Source of the DNA: an uncultured Atopostipes sp.
Lineage (GTDB): Bacteria; Bacillota; Bacilli; Lactobacillales; Carnobacteriaceae_A
NCBI GenBank assembly: GCA_910588235.1
Contig: CAJUOQ010000015.1
Coordinates: 1-49,229 of the forward strand
DNA: 49,229 nucleotides
Reading direction: 5' to 3'
The number at the start of each line of letters is the position of its first letter. The stretch's first letter is position 1. Both the position numbers and the translations under genes were made by a program. Under the pieces are notes generated by a model that was not told where the DNA came from, searched no databases, and was given only the letters and a program-made list of their open reading frames with translations. Below are positions 24,468-33,413 of this stretch, piece by piece.

Positions 24468-25874
24468 ATGACTTTTAATGATGATAATTTTATGCTTCAA
24501 GGCGAAGCAGCGAAAAAGCTTTATGAAATCGCAAAAGATCAGCCAATTTATGACTTTCATTGTCATTTAGACCCTCAAGAAATTTATGAGGACAAACCAT
24601 TCGATAATATCGTAAGTGTTTGGCTAGGTGGCGACCATTACAAATGGCGTCTCATGCGTGCAAACGGTGTCAGTGAAAAATATATCACTGGAGACGCAAG
24701 CAATGAAGAGAAATTCAAAGCTTGGATAGAAACAGTAAGCGTTGCAATAGGAAATCCATTGTATCACTGGAGTCATTTAGAAATGCGCGATATCTTTGGT
24801 ATTGATGAAGTCATTACAAAAGATAATTGGAAAGAACTCTATGACCGCATGAATGACTATATCGAAGAAAATGAATTAAGCCCGCGTGACTTAATTAAAC
24901 AATCAGATGTTCGTTTCATCGGAACAACCGATCATCCATTAGATGATTTAGAATGGCATCAAAAACTAAAAGAAGACGATTCTTTTGATACAGTTGTTGC
25001 GCCAACGTTCCGTCCGGATGAAGCGTTTGTTGATCATGCAAACTTTGCTGGTTTTACAGAAGCGCTTGCTGAGAAAACAGACCAAGAAATTACAGACTTT
25101 GCTTCATTCATGTCTGCACTTGAAGACCGTATTGAATTCTTTGCAGAAATGGGTGCACAAGCGAGTGATATGAGCTTGGCAGAAGTTGTTTATAAGGAAG
25201 CAGATGAAGACGAATTAAATGAAATCTTCGAAAAAGCGAATAAGGGCGACGAAGTTTCTGCTGAAGAAGCTCAAAAATGGCAAACAGCTGTTTTTGTTGA
25301 ACTTGCTCGTCTATACAAAGAAAATCACTTTGTTATGCAAATTCACTTCGGAGCATTGCGTGATAATAACACCGCATATGCTGAAGAATTAGGTGCTGAC
25401 GTAGGGTTTGACTCAATGGGTGATCAAACAGATTTACCTGTCCACTTAAATAACTTATTAGATCGTCTTGTACGCGAAGATTATTTACCAAAAATGATTT
25501 GGTACAACTTGAACCCAGCATATAACACGGTTCTTCCGAATACTTTAGCGAACTTCCAAGCAAACGAAGCAGGAGTTCATGGGAAATTACAATTCGGAGC
25601 TGGTTGGTGGTATAACGACACGAAACGAGGCATGATTGATCAAATGGACAATTATGCGGAGCAAGGAATTCTCGCAAACTTTGTTGGAATGCTTACAGAC
25701 TCTAGAAGTTTCTTGTCTTACCAACGTCATGACTACTTCCGTCGTATTTTAGCTTCATACATCGGAAAATGGGTCGATGAGGAAGAAGTACCAGACTCTG
25801 AAGAATTATTACGTCCTATTATTGAAGGCATTAGCTACAAAAATGCTGAACAATTCTTTAATCAAAAAATATAA
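24468..25874 (+). CDS. uxaC: Glucuronate isomerase
   Basis: A 468-residue UxaC, which converts D-glucuronate to D-fructuronate (and galacturonate to tagaturonate). It starts with the amidohydrolase-like metal motif YDFHCHLDP (near residue 28), followed by VWLGGDHYKWRLMRANG (near 50), a central IGTTDHPLDDLEWH (near 150), MQIHFGALRDNN (near 292) and the C-terminal MLTDSRSFLSYQRHDYFRR (near 405). Length and motifs match the family. It begins four bases after kdgA, so the two are tightly coupled. Cytosolic. Confidence 0.95.
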   Translation: MTFNDDNFMLQGEAAKKLYEIAKDQPIYDFHCHLDPQEIYEDKPFDNIVSVWLGGDHYKWRLMRANGVSEKYITGDASNEEKFKAWIETVSVAIGNPLYHWSHLEMRDIFGIDEVITKDNWKELYDRMNDYIEENELSPRDLIKQSDVRFIGTTDHPLDDLEWHQKLKEDDSFDTVVAPTFRPDEAFVDHANFAGFTEALAEKTDQEITDFASFMSALEDRIEFFAEMGAQASDMSLAEVVYKEADEDELNEIFEKANKGDEVSAEEAQKWQTAVFVELARLYKENHFVMQIHFGALRDNNTAYAEELGADVGFDSMGDQTDLPVHLNNLLDRLVREDYLPKMIWYNLNPAYNTVLPNTLANFQANEAGVHGKLQFGAGWWYNDTKRGMIDQMDNYAEQGILANFVGMLTDSRSFLSYQRHDYFRRILASYIGKWVDEEEVPDSEELLRPIIEGISYKNAEQFFNQKI

Positions 25875-25902
25875 TTAAACATTATAAAGGAGACTATAAA
25901 CT

Positions 25903-26964
25903 ATGTATATGACTTTTAGGTGGTATGGGGAAGACGATCCGGTAACATTAGAAAACATTCGTCAAATTCCAACAATGAAAGGTATTGTTTCTGCGATTTA
26001 TGATATCGAAGTTGGTCAAGTATGGCCACGCGAGCGTATTCGTAAATTAAAAGATACAATTGAAGATGCTGGTTTAGAATTATCTGTAATTGAATCTGTT
26101 CCAGTTCCAGAAGATATTAAATTAGGTCATGATAACCGTGACGAACTCATCGAAAACTATGCACAAACAATTCGTAACCTAGGTGCAGAAGGTGTCAAAA
26201 CAGTTTGTTATAACTTTATGCCAGTATTTGACTGGACTCGTTCAGAATTAGAATATGAATTAGAAGACGGTTCAACTGCGCTTATTTTTGACGAAGAAGA
26301 AGTTAAAAAGATGGATCCTCGTACACTATCTTTACCAGGATGGGACGAAAGTTATACAGCAGAAGAAATGAATGACATCATGGATGAATACGAAAACGTA
26401 AGTGATGAAGACCTATGGGACAACTTAACTTACTTTATCGAACGTATTATTCCAGTAGCTGAAGAAGCTGGTGTTAAGATGGCGATTCACCCAGATGACC
26501 CTCCTTACCCAATCTTTGGTTTACCACGTATTATTACGGACAAAGAAGCAGTCGAACGTTTCTTAGACATTTATGACAGTCCAAATAACGGTGTAACGCT
26601 ATGTATCGGTTCATATGCATCAGATCCTAAAAATGATGCGGTTGAAATCTTACGTTACGCTTTAGAACGTGACCGAGTAAACTTTGTACATGCTCGTAAC
26701 ATTAAATTAACTGGTGAAGGCCGTTCATTCGAAGAATCAGCGCACCCATCAGAGTATGGTTCAATCGATATGTATGAAGTAATCAAAGCTTTAAGTGACT
26801 ATGACTGGGAAGGACCGATCCGTCCAGACCACGGTCGTATGATCTGGGGCGAAACTGGTCGAGCAGGCTATGGTCTCTATGACCGTGCTTTAGGTGCAAC
26901 ATACCTATCAGGTTTATGGGAATCAGTACGTAAAGCAAATGGAAAAGACTATATCGAAAAATAA
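25903..26964 (+). CDS. uxuA: Mannonate dehydratase
   Basis: A 353-residue UxuA, which removes water from D-mannonate to give 2-keto-3-deoxygluconate, using Mn or Fe. The marks are MTFRWYGEDDPVTL at the N-terminus, MAIHPDDPPYPIFGLPRI (near residue 198), VNFVHARNIK (near 260) and IRPDHGRMIWGE (near 306), with the His, Cys and Asp metal ligands. It lies 28 bases after uxaC with AAAGGAG before the ATG. It precedes uxuB; the gene order isomerase-dehydratase-reductase is usual in Firmicutes. Confidence 0.94.
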   Translation: MYMTFRWYGEDDPVTLENIRQIPTMKGIVSAIYDIEVGQVWPRERIRKLKDTIEDAGLELSVIESVPVPEDIKLGHDNRDELIENYAQTIRNLGAEGVKTVCYNFMPVFDWTRSELEYELEDGSTALIFDEEEVKKMDPRTLSLPGWDESYTAEEMNDIMDEYENVSDEDLWDNLTYFIERIIPVAEEAGVKMAIHPDDPPYPIFGLPRIITDKEAVERFLDIYDSPNNGVTLCIGSYASDPKNDAVEILRYALERDRVNFVHARNIKLTGEGRSFEESAHPSEYGSIDMYEVIKALSDYDWEGPIRPDHGRMIWGETGRAGYGLYDRALGATYLSGLWESVRKANGKDYIEK

Positions 26965-26983
26965 ATAAATTTAGTCAACGATT

Positions 26984-27005
26984 GGCCGTTTTCTTCTAAA
27001 CGGCC
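26984..27005 (+). repeat. Intercistronic hairpin between uxuA and uxuB
   Basis: GGCCGTTT pairs with AAACGGCC around TCTTCT. No T tract follows, so it is an internal mRNA structure rather than a terminator. Confidence 0.7.
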
Positions 27006-27047
27006 GACCGTTACTAAAGATTCATTTTAAAAAGGAGCGTCATATAA

Positions 27048-27890
27048 ATGGTTAAAAAAGAAATTGACTTTACAGATAAAGTAGTTGTTATTACCGGTGC
27101 TGGTGGGATTATCTGTGGAGAATTAGCAGTAGAGTATGCGGATGCAGGAGCAAAAGTAGCTTTACTAGACTTAAACGAAGATGCAGCACAAGAATATGTA
27201 GATACGATCGAAAAAAATAATGGAACGGCAAAAGCTTATAAAGCAAACGTTCTAGACAAAGAAATGCTAGAAGATGTACGTAAAGACATTCTAGAAGATT
27301 TCGGTCCAACAGATATTCTAATCAACGGTGCTGGTGGAAACAATGCACGTGCAACTACAGATAACGAGTTCCACGAAGAAGATCTAGATGAAGACTTGAC
27401 ATCATTCTTTGACTTAGATCAAGAGGGCATTGAATTTGTCTTTAACTTAAACTATTTAGGTACATTACTACCTACACAAGTTTTTGCGCAAGACATGGTA
27501 GGTCGTGAAGGAGCAAACATTCTAAACATTTCAAGTATGAATGCTTTCACTCCTTTAACAAAAATCCCTGCATACTCAGGAGCTAAATCAGCAGTAAGTA
27601 ACTTTACTGAATGGTTAGCTGTTCACTTTTCAAAAGTTGGAATCCGAGCAAACGCAATTGCACCTGGTTTCTTAGTAACGCATCAAAACCGTGATTTGAT
27701 GTTTAACGAAGATGGTACACCAAAAGACCGTGGTAACAAGATCCTTACGAATACACCAATGGGTCGTTTTGGAGAACCAGAAGAATTAGTAGGTGGAGCA
27801 TTCTTCTTAACAGACGAAAACCTTTCAAGCTTTGTTAACGGAGTTGTTTTACCAATTGATGGTGGATTTAACGCATATTCAGGCGTTTAA
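27048..27890 (+). CDS. uxuB: SDR-type fructuronate reductase (D-mannonate oxidoreductase)
   Basis: A 280-residue short-chain dehydrogenase. The nucleotide-binding motif is TGAGGIICGELA (near residue 16), followed by NGAGG (near 92) and the catalytic Ser-Tyr-Lys in NISSMNAFTPLT and IPAYSGAKSAV (near 167-185). Its place between uxuA and a hexuronide transporter, and its resemblance to the SDR-type UxuB (YjmF) of bacilli, indicate reduction of D-fructuronate to D-mannonate with NAD(P)H. The short-chain form is unrelated to the long-chain UxuB of enterobacteria. AAAAGGAG precedes the ATG. Confidence 0.83.
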   Translation: MVKKEIDFTDKVVVITGAGGIICGELAVEYADAGAKVALLDLNEDAAQEYVDTIEKNNGTAKAYKANVLDKEMLEDVRKDILEDFGPTDILINGAGGNNARATTDNEFHEEDLDEDLTSFFDLDQEGIEFVFNLNYLGTLLPTQVFAQDMVGREGANILNISSMNAFTPLTKIPAYSGAKSAVSNFTEWLAVHFSKVGIRANAIAPGFLVTHQNRDLMFNEDGTPKDRGNKILTNTPMGRFGEPEELVGGAFFLTDENLSSFVNGVVLPIDGGFNAYSGV

Positions 27891-27915
27891 TTTTTATTAG
27901 ACGTTCATGACCATT

Positions 27916-27947
27916 GCAATCCAACAGTTTTCAAGCTGTTGGATTGC
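27916..27947 (+). repeat. Strong intercistronic hairpin before the second GPH gene
   Basis: GCAATCCAACAG (27916-27927) pairs perfectly with 27936-27947. No T tract follows. It may protect the 3' end of processed upstream mRNA or damp expression of the membrane protein gene. Confidence 0.72.
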
Positions 27948-27985
27948 ATATGATTGTGAAAAAATTATTAGGAGGAGAAGAAAAT

Positions 27986-29449
27986 ATGAGTCACAATTCA
28001 AACCGACATGGAAGCGAATTCCCAGAAAGAGCGAATAAACCGCCTTTTGGTATTCGAGATAAAATCGGATACATGTCTGGAGACTTAGCAAATAACTTAA
28101 CTTTCCAATTTGCTAGTTTATTCTTAATGGTCTTTTATACAGAAGTCTGGGGAGTTAACCCAGCTATCGTTGGAACGTTGTTTGCTGTTTCACGAGTAGT
28201 GGATGCTTTTACGGACGTAACAATGGGAGTTATTGTTGATCGAGCGCCAGCTACAGAGGAAGGAAAGTTCCGTCCTTGGATTAAAAGAGTAATGGGACCG
28301 ATTGCTATTGCCAGTTTCTTGATGTATCAGACGGGTTTAGCCGATGCTTCAATGACTGTAAAAATTGTTTACATGTACATTACTTATATTATCTGGGGTA
28401 GTGTTACATATACAGCGATTAATATCCCTTATGGATCTATGGCCTCTGCTTTAACACCTAATCCAAGTGAACGAACAGAATTATCTATTTGGCGTACACG
28501 TGGTCAAGTTCTTGGACAAATGATTGTTGGAGTTGTTACACCACTTTTAATTTATACAGATGGTAACCAAGTAAAACAAGACGCTACTTTTACCTGGGTT
28601 GCAGGTATTATTTCAGTACTTACTCTTGTTTTTTACTATATTACTTATAAATTTACGACTGAACGTGTTAAGATTGAAGACGTGGGTGCTGCGGACGAGC
28701 AAGGTGGAATTATGAGCTTATTCCGTAAATTTGGCCGCTTATTATCTCAAAGATCACTTTTATCTATTACAGGTAGTTCAGTGTTATTATTGATGACGAT
28801 GATTTTAATGTCTTCAATGTATAACTATTTATATCCGCACTTTTATAACTATTCTGATGCTATTGCGATTGTAAACTTTATTAACCCAATCATTGTGTTT
28901 TTAGTTGTTTCACCATTAGCTTCCAAATTTGGCCGTCAGCTTGGTAAAAAAGAAACCGCTGTTTCTGGTTTACTTTTAGGAGCTCTCGTTTATTTTGCTG
29001 TTTACTTTATTCGTCCAGAAAATGTATTCGTTTATATTGCAATATCTTCAATAGGTTATGCTGGTTTAGCTGTATTTAATGCGTTAGTATGGGCTATGAT
29101 TACAGATGTTATTGATGATATTGAAGTGAAATCACACACTCGAGATGATGGTACAGTTTACGCGATTAACTCTTTTGCACGAAAGATCGGTCAAGCTTTA
29201 GCTGGTCTAGTCGCGGGATATGCGTTATCTTTCACGGGGTACCAAACAGGTGCTGGTGATGAAGTGATCACTCAAACAGCTGATACTATTTCAGGTATTT
29301 TTACAACATCTACTTTAGGGCCTGCAGTAGGTTACCTACTTACAGCTCTATTCATTATGTTTGTCTATCCATTGAATAAAGAAGCGACTTTAGAAAATCA
29401 ACAGATTCTTGAAGAACGTCGCATGAGTAGTATGGAAGACGAATCATAA
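27986..29449 (+). CDS. GPH-family hexuronide/glycoside symporter (second copy)
   Basis: A 487-residue permease with about 12 helices, paralogous to the protein encoded at 10391. The conserved segment VSRVVDAFTDVTMGVIVDRA (near residue 70) and GSVTYTAINIPYGSMASAL (near 138) mark the GPH family. The ATG at 27986 is chosen because TAGGAGGAG lies just upstream; possible upstream starts fall in the hairpin. Being inside the glucuronate operon, it probably imports glucuronate, or more likely a glucuronide disaccharide to be split by the GH3 enzyme encoded two genes later. The last point is inference. Confidence 0.86.
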   Translation: MSHNSNRHGSEFPERANKPPFGIRDKIGYMSGDLANNLTFQFASLFLMVFYTEVWGVNPAIVGTLFAVSRVVDAFTDVTMGVIVDRAPATEEGKFRPWIKRVMGPIAIASFLMYQTGLADASMTVKIVYMYITYIIWGSVTYTAINIPYGSMASALTPNPSERTELSIWRTRGQVLGQMIVGVVTPLLIYTDGNQVKQDATFTWVAGIISVLTLVFYYITYKFTTERVKIEDVGAADEQGGIMSLFRKFGRLLSQRSLLSITGSSVLLLMTMILMSSMYNYLYPHFYNYSDAIAIVNFINPIIVFLVVSPLASKFGRQLGKKETAVSGLLLGALVYFAVYFIRPENVFVYIAISSIGYAGLAVFNALVWAMITDVIDDIEVKSHTRDDGTVYAINSFARKIGQALAGLVAGYALSFTGYQTGAGDEVITQTADTISGIFTTSTLGPAVGYLLTALFIMFVYPLNKEATLENQQILEERRMSSMEDES

Positions 29450-29491
29450 AATAGGTATTACTAATTGTATAAAATTGAAAGGAAGAAATAA

Positions 29492-30292
29492 ATGAGCGAA
29501 ATTTTATTTTGTGTCGACTCAGACGGCGCAGCAATGGACACGATGACTTATAAACATGAGTTATTCTTTGGTCCACTAGCTGCTGAAAAGTTTGAGGTAG
29601 CAGACAAAGATACTTTCCAAAAAAATTGGGAAGAAATTAACCTTTATTCACGTACTCGTGGTGTGAACCGTTTTGTCGGTTTAGTCATGGGCTTAGAATC
29701 CGTTGACTATGACGAGATTAACATCGACAACTTAACACGTTGGGTGAACGAAACAGAATCACTTTCAGAAGATTCGTTAGCAGCTGAAATTGAAAAAGAA
29801 GGCACGGAGGATTTAGAACGTGCGCTAGCTTGGTCAAAAGCTGTAAACCAAGGCATTACTGATGCTGAGGGACATGACGTAGCTTTTGATGGTGCGGTTG
29901 AAGGCTTAGACAAGATGAAAGAACAAGGCACTGTCTATGTCGTCAGTTCTGCTAACCGTGAAGCAGTTGAAGATGAATGGACACGTCATGGTTTAATTGA
30001 GCACGTGGACGATTTATACTGTCAAGACCGTGGTAAAAAAGCGGATGTAATTGCTGGCTTTATCGCTGATGGTGCTGACCCACATAATATTCTTATGGTC
30101 GGAGATTCACCAGGAGACTTAGAAGCAGCTGAAGATAATGGTACCTGGTTCTACCCAATTCTTGTAGGGGACGAAAAAGAATCATGGGATAACCTACGCA
30201 ACAATGTGGTAGAAAAAGTAGCCAATGGCGAATTTACACAAGAAGACCATGACCATTATAAAGAAAAATTCTGGAACAATTTAGATAATTAA
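29492..30292 (+). CDS. HAD-superfamily phosphatase of the uronate operon
   Basis: A 266-residue HAD hydrolase: motif I is VDSDGAAMDT with Asp9 and Asp11, motif II VVSSANRE near residue 150, the motif III Lys in DRGKKADV near 187, and motif IV MVGDSPGDLEAAEDNG near 206. A helical cap occupies about residues 25-110. The likely role is dephosphorylation of a sugar phosphate, either to relieve a dead-end phosphosugar or as a step in handling the imported glycoside. It sits between the GPH symporter (42 bases) and the GH3 gene (20 bases). The substrate is unknown. Confidence 0.8.
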   Translation: MSEILFCVDSDGAAMDTMTYKHELFFGPLAAEKFEVADKDTFQKNWEEINLYSRTRGVNRFVGLVMGLESVDYDEINIDNLTRWVNETESLSEDSLAAEIEKEGTEDLERALAWSKAVNQGITDAEGHDVAFDGAVEGLDKMKEQGTVYVVSSANREAVEDEWTRHGLIEHVDDLYCQDRGKKADVIAGFIADGADPHNILMVGDSPGDLEAAEDNGTWFYPILVGDEKESWDNLRNNVVEKVANGEFTQEDHDHYKEKFWNNLDN

Positions 30293-30312
30293 TTTTAGGA
30301 GGAGTTATTTAA

Positions 30313-32112
30313 ATGAGTAATTTAGTCGATTTAACGAAAAAACCTTACAACTTGGATCAAGAAGCGATTGACTGGGTTGAAAATACACTTAAAAATATGT
30401 CATTAGACGAAAAGATTGGTCAATTATTCGTCAACATGGGTGCTGAAAGAACAGAGGAATACTTAACAGGGGTTATGGATGACTACCATATTGCAGCTGT
30501 TCGTTACAACAAAGGACCAGCAACAGAAGTTTATGACCAAAACTATATTTTACAAACACAATCAGAAATTCCTCTCTTAATTGCTGCAAACACTGAAGCA
30601 GGTGGAGATGGAGCAGTGACTGACGGAACAAAAGTTGGTGACGAGATTAAAGTTGCTGCAACAAATGATCCAAAATATGCTTACGAACTAGGTAAAGTTT
30701 CAGGTATCGAAGCATCAGCTGTTGGATGTAACGCTTCATTCGCTCCAATCGTTGACTTAACTCGTAACTGGCGCAACCCAATTATTGCGAACCGTACTTG
30801 GAGTGACGACGTCGACCAAACAATCGAATTATCAAAAGAGTATATGAAGGGTATTATGGAACACAACATTATTCCATTCGCAAAACACTTCCCAGGTGAT
30901 GGTATTGACGAGCGTGACCACCACTTATCATATGCTTCAAACCGTCAAACAAAAGAAGAGTGGATGGAAACATTCGGTCGTATTTACGGTGAATTAGCAG
31001 ACGCTGGTCTACCAGGAATCATGGCTGGACATATTCACTTACCAAATGTTGAAAAAGAAATGCATCCAGATCGTGAATTAGACGAAATGCTACCAGCATC
31101 ACTAAATAAAACATTATTAGATGAATTATTACGTGGTGAATTAGGTTATAATGGTGCAATCGTTACAGATGCGTCACACATGGTTGCTATGACAGCAGCA
31201 ATGCCACGTCGTGAAATGGTTCCAACTGCTATTGAAGCGGGCTGTGACTTATTCCTATTCTTTAACGACCCAGACGAAGATTTCCAATGGATGAAAGAAG
31301 GTTATGAAAATGGTCTTCTAACAGAAGAGCGTCTACATGATGCGATTCGTCGTACATTAGGATTAAAAGCTAAAGTAGGCTTGCATAAATTTGAAGGACG
31401 TCGTGAAGAAATCATGATGCCTAAAGAAGAAGCAATGGCTCAAATCAATACTGAAGAATCACAAGCAATTGCGGATGAAGTTGCTGACAAAGCAATTACA
31501 TTAGTAAAAGATAAACAAGAAGACATCTTCCCTGTGACACCTGAACGTTACAAACGTATTTTAATCGTTGACGTTGAAGGTCAACAAGGTGGATTCGGTG
31601 CGATGATTGCTGGCGACAAGAAACGTGCTTCAGATAAGATGAAAGAAATCTTAGAAGAGCGTGGACATGAAGTTTCTGTTTGGGAATCAACAGAAGAACG
31701 AATCATGAAACTACCTAAAGAAGAACAAGCAGCAGCAATTGCGAACGTTTATGCGCAAAAACAACCAATCTCTAACTTAACGGACAACTATGATTTAATC
31801 CTAAACTTAGTAGATGTTAACTCAGGTGGTACAGTACAACGTATCGTATGGCCAGCAGCGAAAGGTACGCCAGACCAACCATTCTATGTACACGAAGTAC
31901 CAACGATTGTTGTTTCAATCCAACACCCATTTGCATTAGCTGATATGCCTCAAGTAGGTACTTATATCAATGCTTATGATGGTATGGATAACACATTAGA
32001 AGCGCTAGCTGCTAAATTAGCAGGTGAATCTGAGTTTACTGGGGTATCTCCAGTAGATGCAGAAGTTAGCGAATTGCTAGATACGAAAATCTGGCGCAAA
32101 TCAACTTATTAA
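30313..32112 (+). CDS. Cytosolic family 3 glycoside hydrolase, NagZ-like two-domain type
   Basis: A 599-residue GH3 protein without signal peptide. Residues 1-355 form the TIM barrel, with KHFPGDGIDERDHH near residue 193 (the Asp-His region that serves as acid/base in the NagZ branch) and the likely nucleophile Asp in AIVTDASHM near 282. A second alpha/beta domain covers about 390-590. NagZ-like enzymes release beta-N-acetylglucosamine, some by phosphorolysis. In this operon it may instead split a glucuronate-containing disaccharide, for example GlcA-GlcNAc type. It is the last gene of the operon, followed by a strong terminator, and is rich in preferred codons. Confidence 0.83.
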   Translation: MSNLVDLTKKPYNLDQEAIDWVENTLKNMSLDEKIGQLFVNMGAERTEEYLTGVMDDYHIAAVRYNKGPATEVYDQNYILQTQSEIPLLIAANTEAGGDGAVTDGTKVGDEIKVAATNDPKYAYELGKVSGIEASAVGCNASFAPIVDLTRNWRNPIIANRTWSDDVDQTIELSKEYMKGIMEHNIIPFAKHFPGDGIDERDHHLSYASNRQTKEEWMETFGRIYGELADAGLPGIMAGHIHLPNVEKEMHPDRELDEMLPASLNKTLLDELLRGELGYNGAIVTDASHMVAMTAAMPRREMVPTAIEAGCDLFLFFNDPDEDFQWMKEGYENGLLTEERLHDAIRRTLGLKAKVGLHKFEGRREEIMMPKEEAMAQINTEESQAIADEVADKAITLVKDKQEDIFPVTPERYKRILIVDVEGQQGGFGAMIAGDKKRASDKMKEILEERGHEVSVWESTEERIMKLPKEEQAAAIANVYAQKQPISNLTDNYDLILNLVDVNSGGTVQRIVWPAAKGTPDQPFYVHEVPTIVVSIQHPFALADMPQVGTYINAYDGMDNTLEALAAKLAGESEFTGVSPVDAEVSELLDTKIWRKSTY

Positions 32113-32152
32113 TTTAAGTTTCACCCAAAAAAATATATCCCTTAAATAAAAG

Positions 32153-32188
32153 AAAAAGAGGTGGCTGAATATTCAGTCACCTCTTTTT
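32153..32188 (+). terminator. Terminator of the kdgA-GH3 operon
   Basis: AAAAAGAGGTG (32153-32163) pairs with CACCTCTTTTT (32178-32188), extended inward by CTGAAT/ATTCAG. Confidence 0.9.
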
Positions 32189-32310
32189 ATATGGAAAAAT
32201 CTTTGAACCGTTGGAAATTTCGGAACGGGCGTCGGTGCGTTTCTGTGATGGCAAAAATAGGATTGCTTATCCGACTTTTTATTTTGTGAATTAAAACTCT
32301 TCATTTCTTC

Positions 32311-33252
32311 TTACATTATTTCTTTTGCTAATTCGAATAACTTTCCGATATCCTCTTTGTAAACCCAGCGACTAAAAGCTGCACTAATATCTTCACTTGC
32401 GGTTCGATAATAGACAGAAGGGGTGTTGTCGACACAGTAATAATATTTTCCGTTTTTTTCTCGAATAGGCTGTTCTAAGGTTGTATAATCAATGCCTTCA
32501 ATCGTTCCGTCTTTTTGGGCAGCGGCATCGATGATCAAAGCACCTGGCTTCATTCGTTTTTGGTCAGCGACCGTGACAATATGATCATCATCCGCTCTGA
32601 TATTGATACCATTTACGACAATATCATATTCAGCAATGTGTTCGATAAATTCATCTAAAGTAGTTCGATAAAACATGCGAATATTGGAAGTATATTTTGA
32701 AAGGTTATGCATAGCTCCTTGCGCAACATTTCCGGATCCTAGTACAGCAATTTTTTGATTATCACTGGGTATTAAACCGAAGTTCATCAAAGCATTCATC
32801 GTGGCTGAGAGACCGGCAGTAAAACTATTTCTATAGACAAAGTCTCGAGGAATCCATGGAATGGAAATCTTTTTATCGTGGTAGAAAAGTTTGGGATCGG
32901 TGTTGTTTAGATCAACTCCGATCAGGTTTTTCTTTATTCCTTGTTCTTCCCAAAAAGAGCGATCTGTCCCTTCAGGCGCTAACCAGCCAATCGTCATTTG
33001 TCCTTCTTGGATTAAATCATAATCTTCAGGTTGTAGTACTTTAAGCGAGAAGATAGCGTCACTTTGTTGAAAAATTTCTTCGCGGCTTAAAATTTCACAT
33101 CCTTTTTCTTCATAATTGTCATCCGGAATTCCTAAGGGTAAGCCATAGTCTTCTTCAATCAGCAACTTATTTTCAAAGTCTTTAATATGCTGTGGCAGCA
33201 AAGAAATTCTTCTTTCATTGGCGTAATTTGAACGTATAAACCCTAATTTCAT
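32311..33252 (-). CDS. ceo: N5-(carboxyethyl)ornithine synthase
   Basis: A 313-residue protein of the alanine dehydrogenase/saccharopine reductase fold, the same length as Lactococcus lactis CEO synthase, which condenses ornithine (or lysine) with pyruvate using NADPH. The N-terminal NERRISLLP carries the Arg (residue 15) known to matter for pyruvate binding in the lactococcal enzyme. The nucleotide motif is AVLGSGNVAQGAM near residue 168, and the C-terminal VDNTPSVYYRTASEDIS is characteristic. It is a single minus-strand gene. In L. lactis the gene is tied to a nisin-sucrose transposon; no such context is seen here. Confidence 0.87.
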   Translation of the reverse strand: MKLGFIRSNYANERRISLLPQHIKDFENKLLIEEDYGLPLGIPDDNYEEKGCEILSREEIFQQSDAIFSLKVLQPEDYDLIQEGQMTIGWLAPEGTDRSFWEEQGIKKNLIGVDLNNTDPKLFYHDKKISIPWIPRDFVYRNSFTAGLSATMNALMNFGLIPSDNQKIAVLGSGNVAQGAMHNLSKYTSNIRMFYRTTLDEFIEHIAEYDIVVNGINIRADDDHIVTVADQKRMKPGALIIDAAAQKDGTIEGIDYTTLEQPIREKNGKYYYCVDNTPSVYYRTASEDISAAFSRWVYKEDIGKLFELAKEIM

Positions 33253-33413
33253 CTGTCTCCTCCTTCTTTTGTAACTTTATTTTAATGGAGAAGAAGTTAA
33301 AAACCAAAAGTTTGAAGTTAAAAGAGAGTGCAATTATGTATAAAACGATACAAAAACGTTTAGAGATACGGTATCATAAGAGGTGTAAAAGAGTATCTAA
33401 CTGAGGTGAAGAC

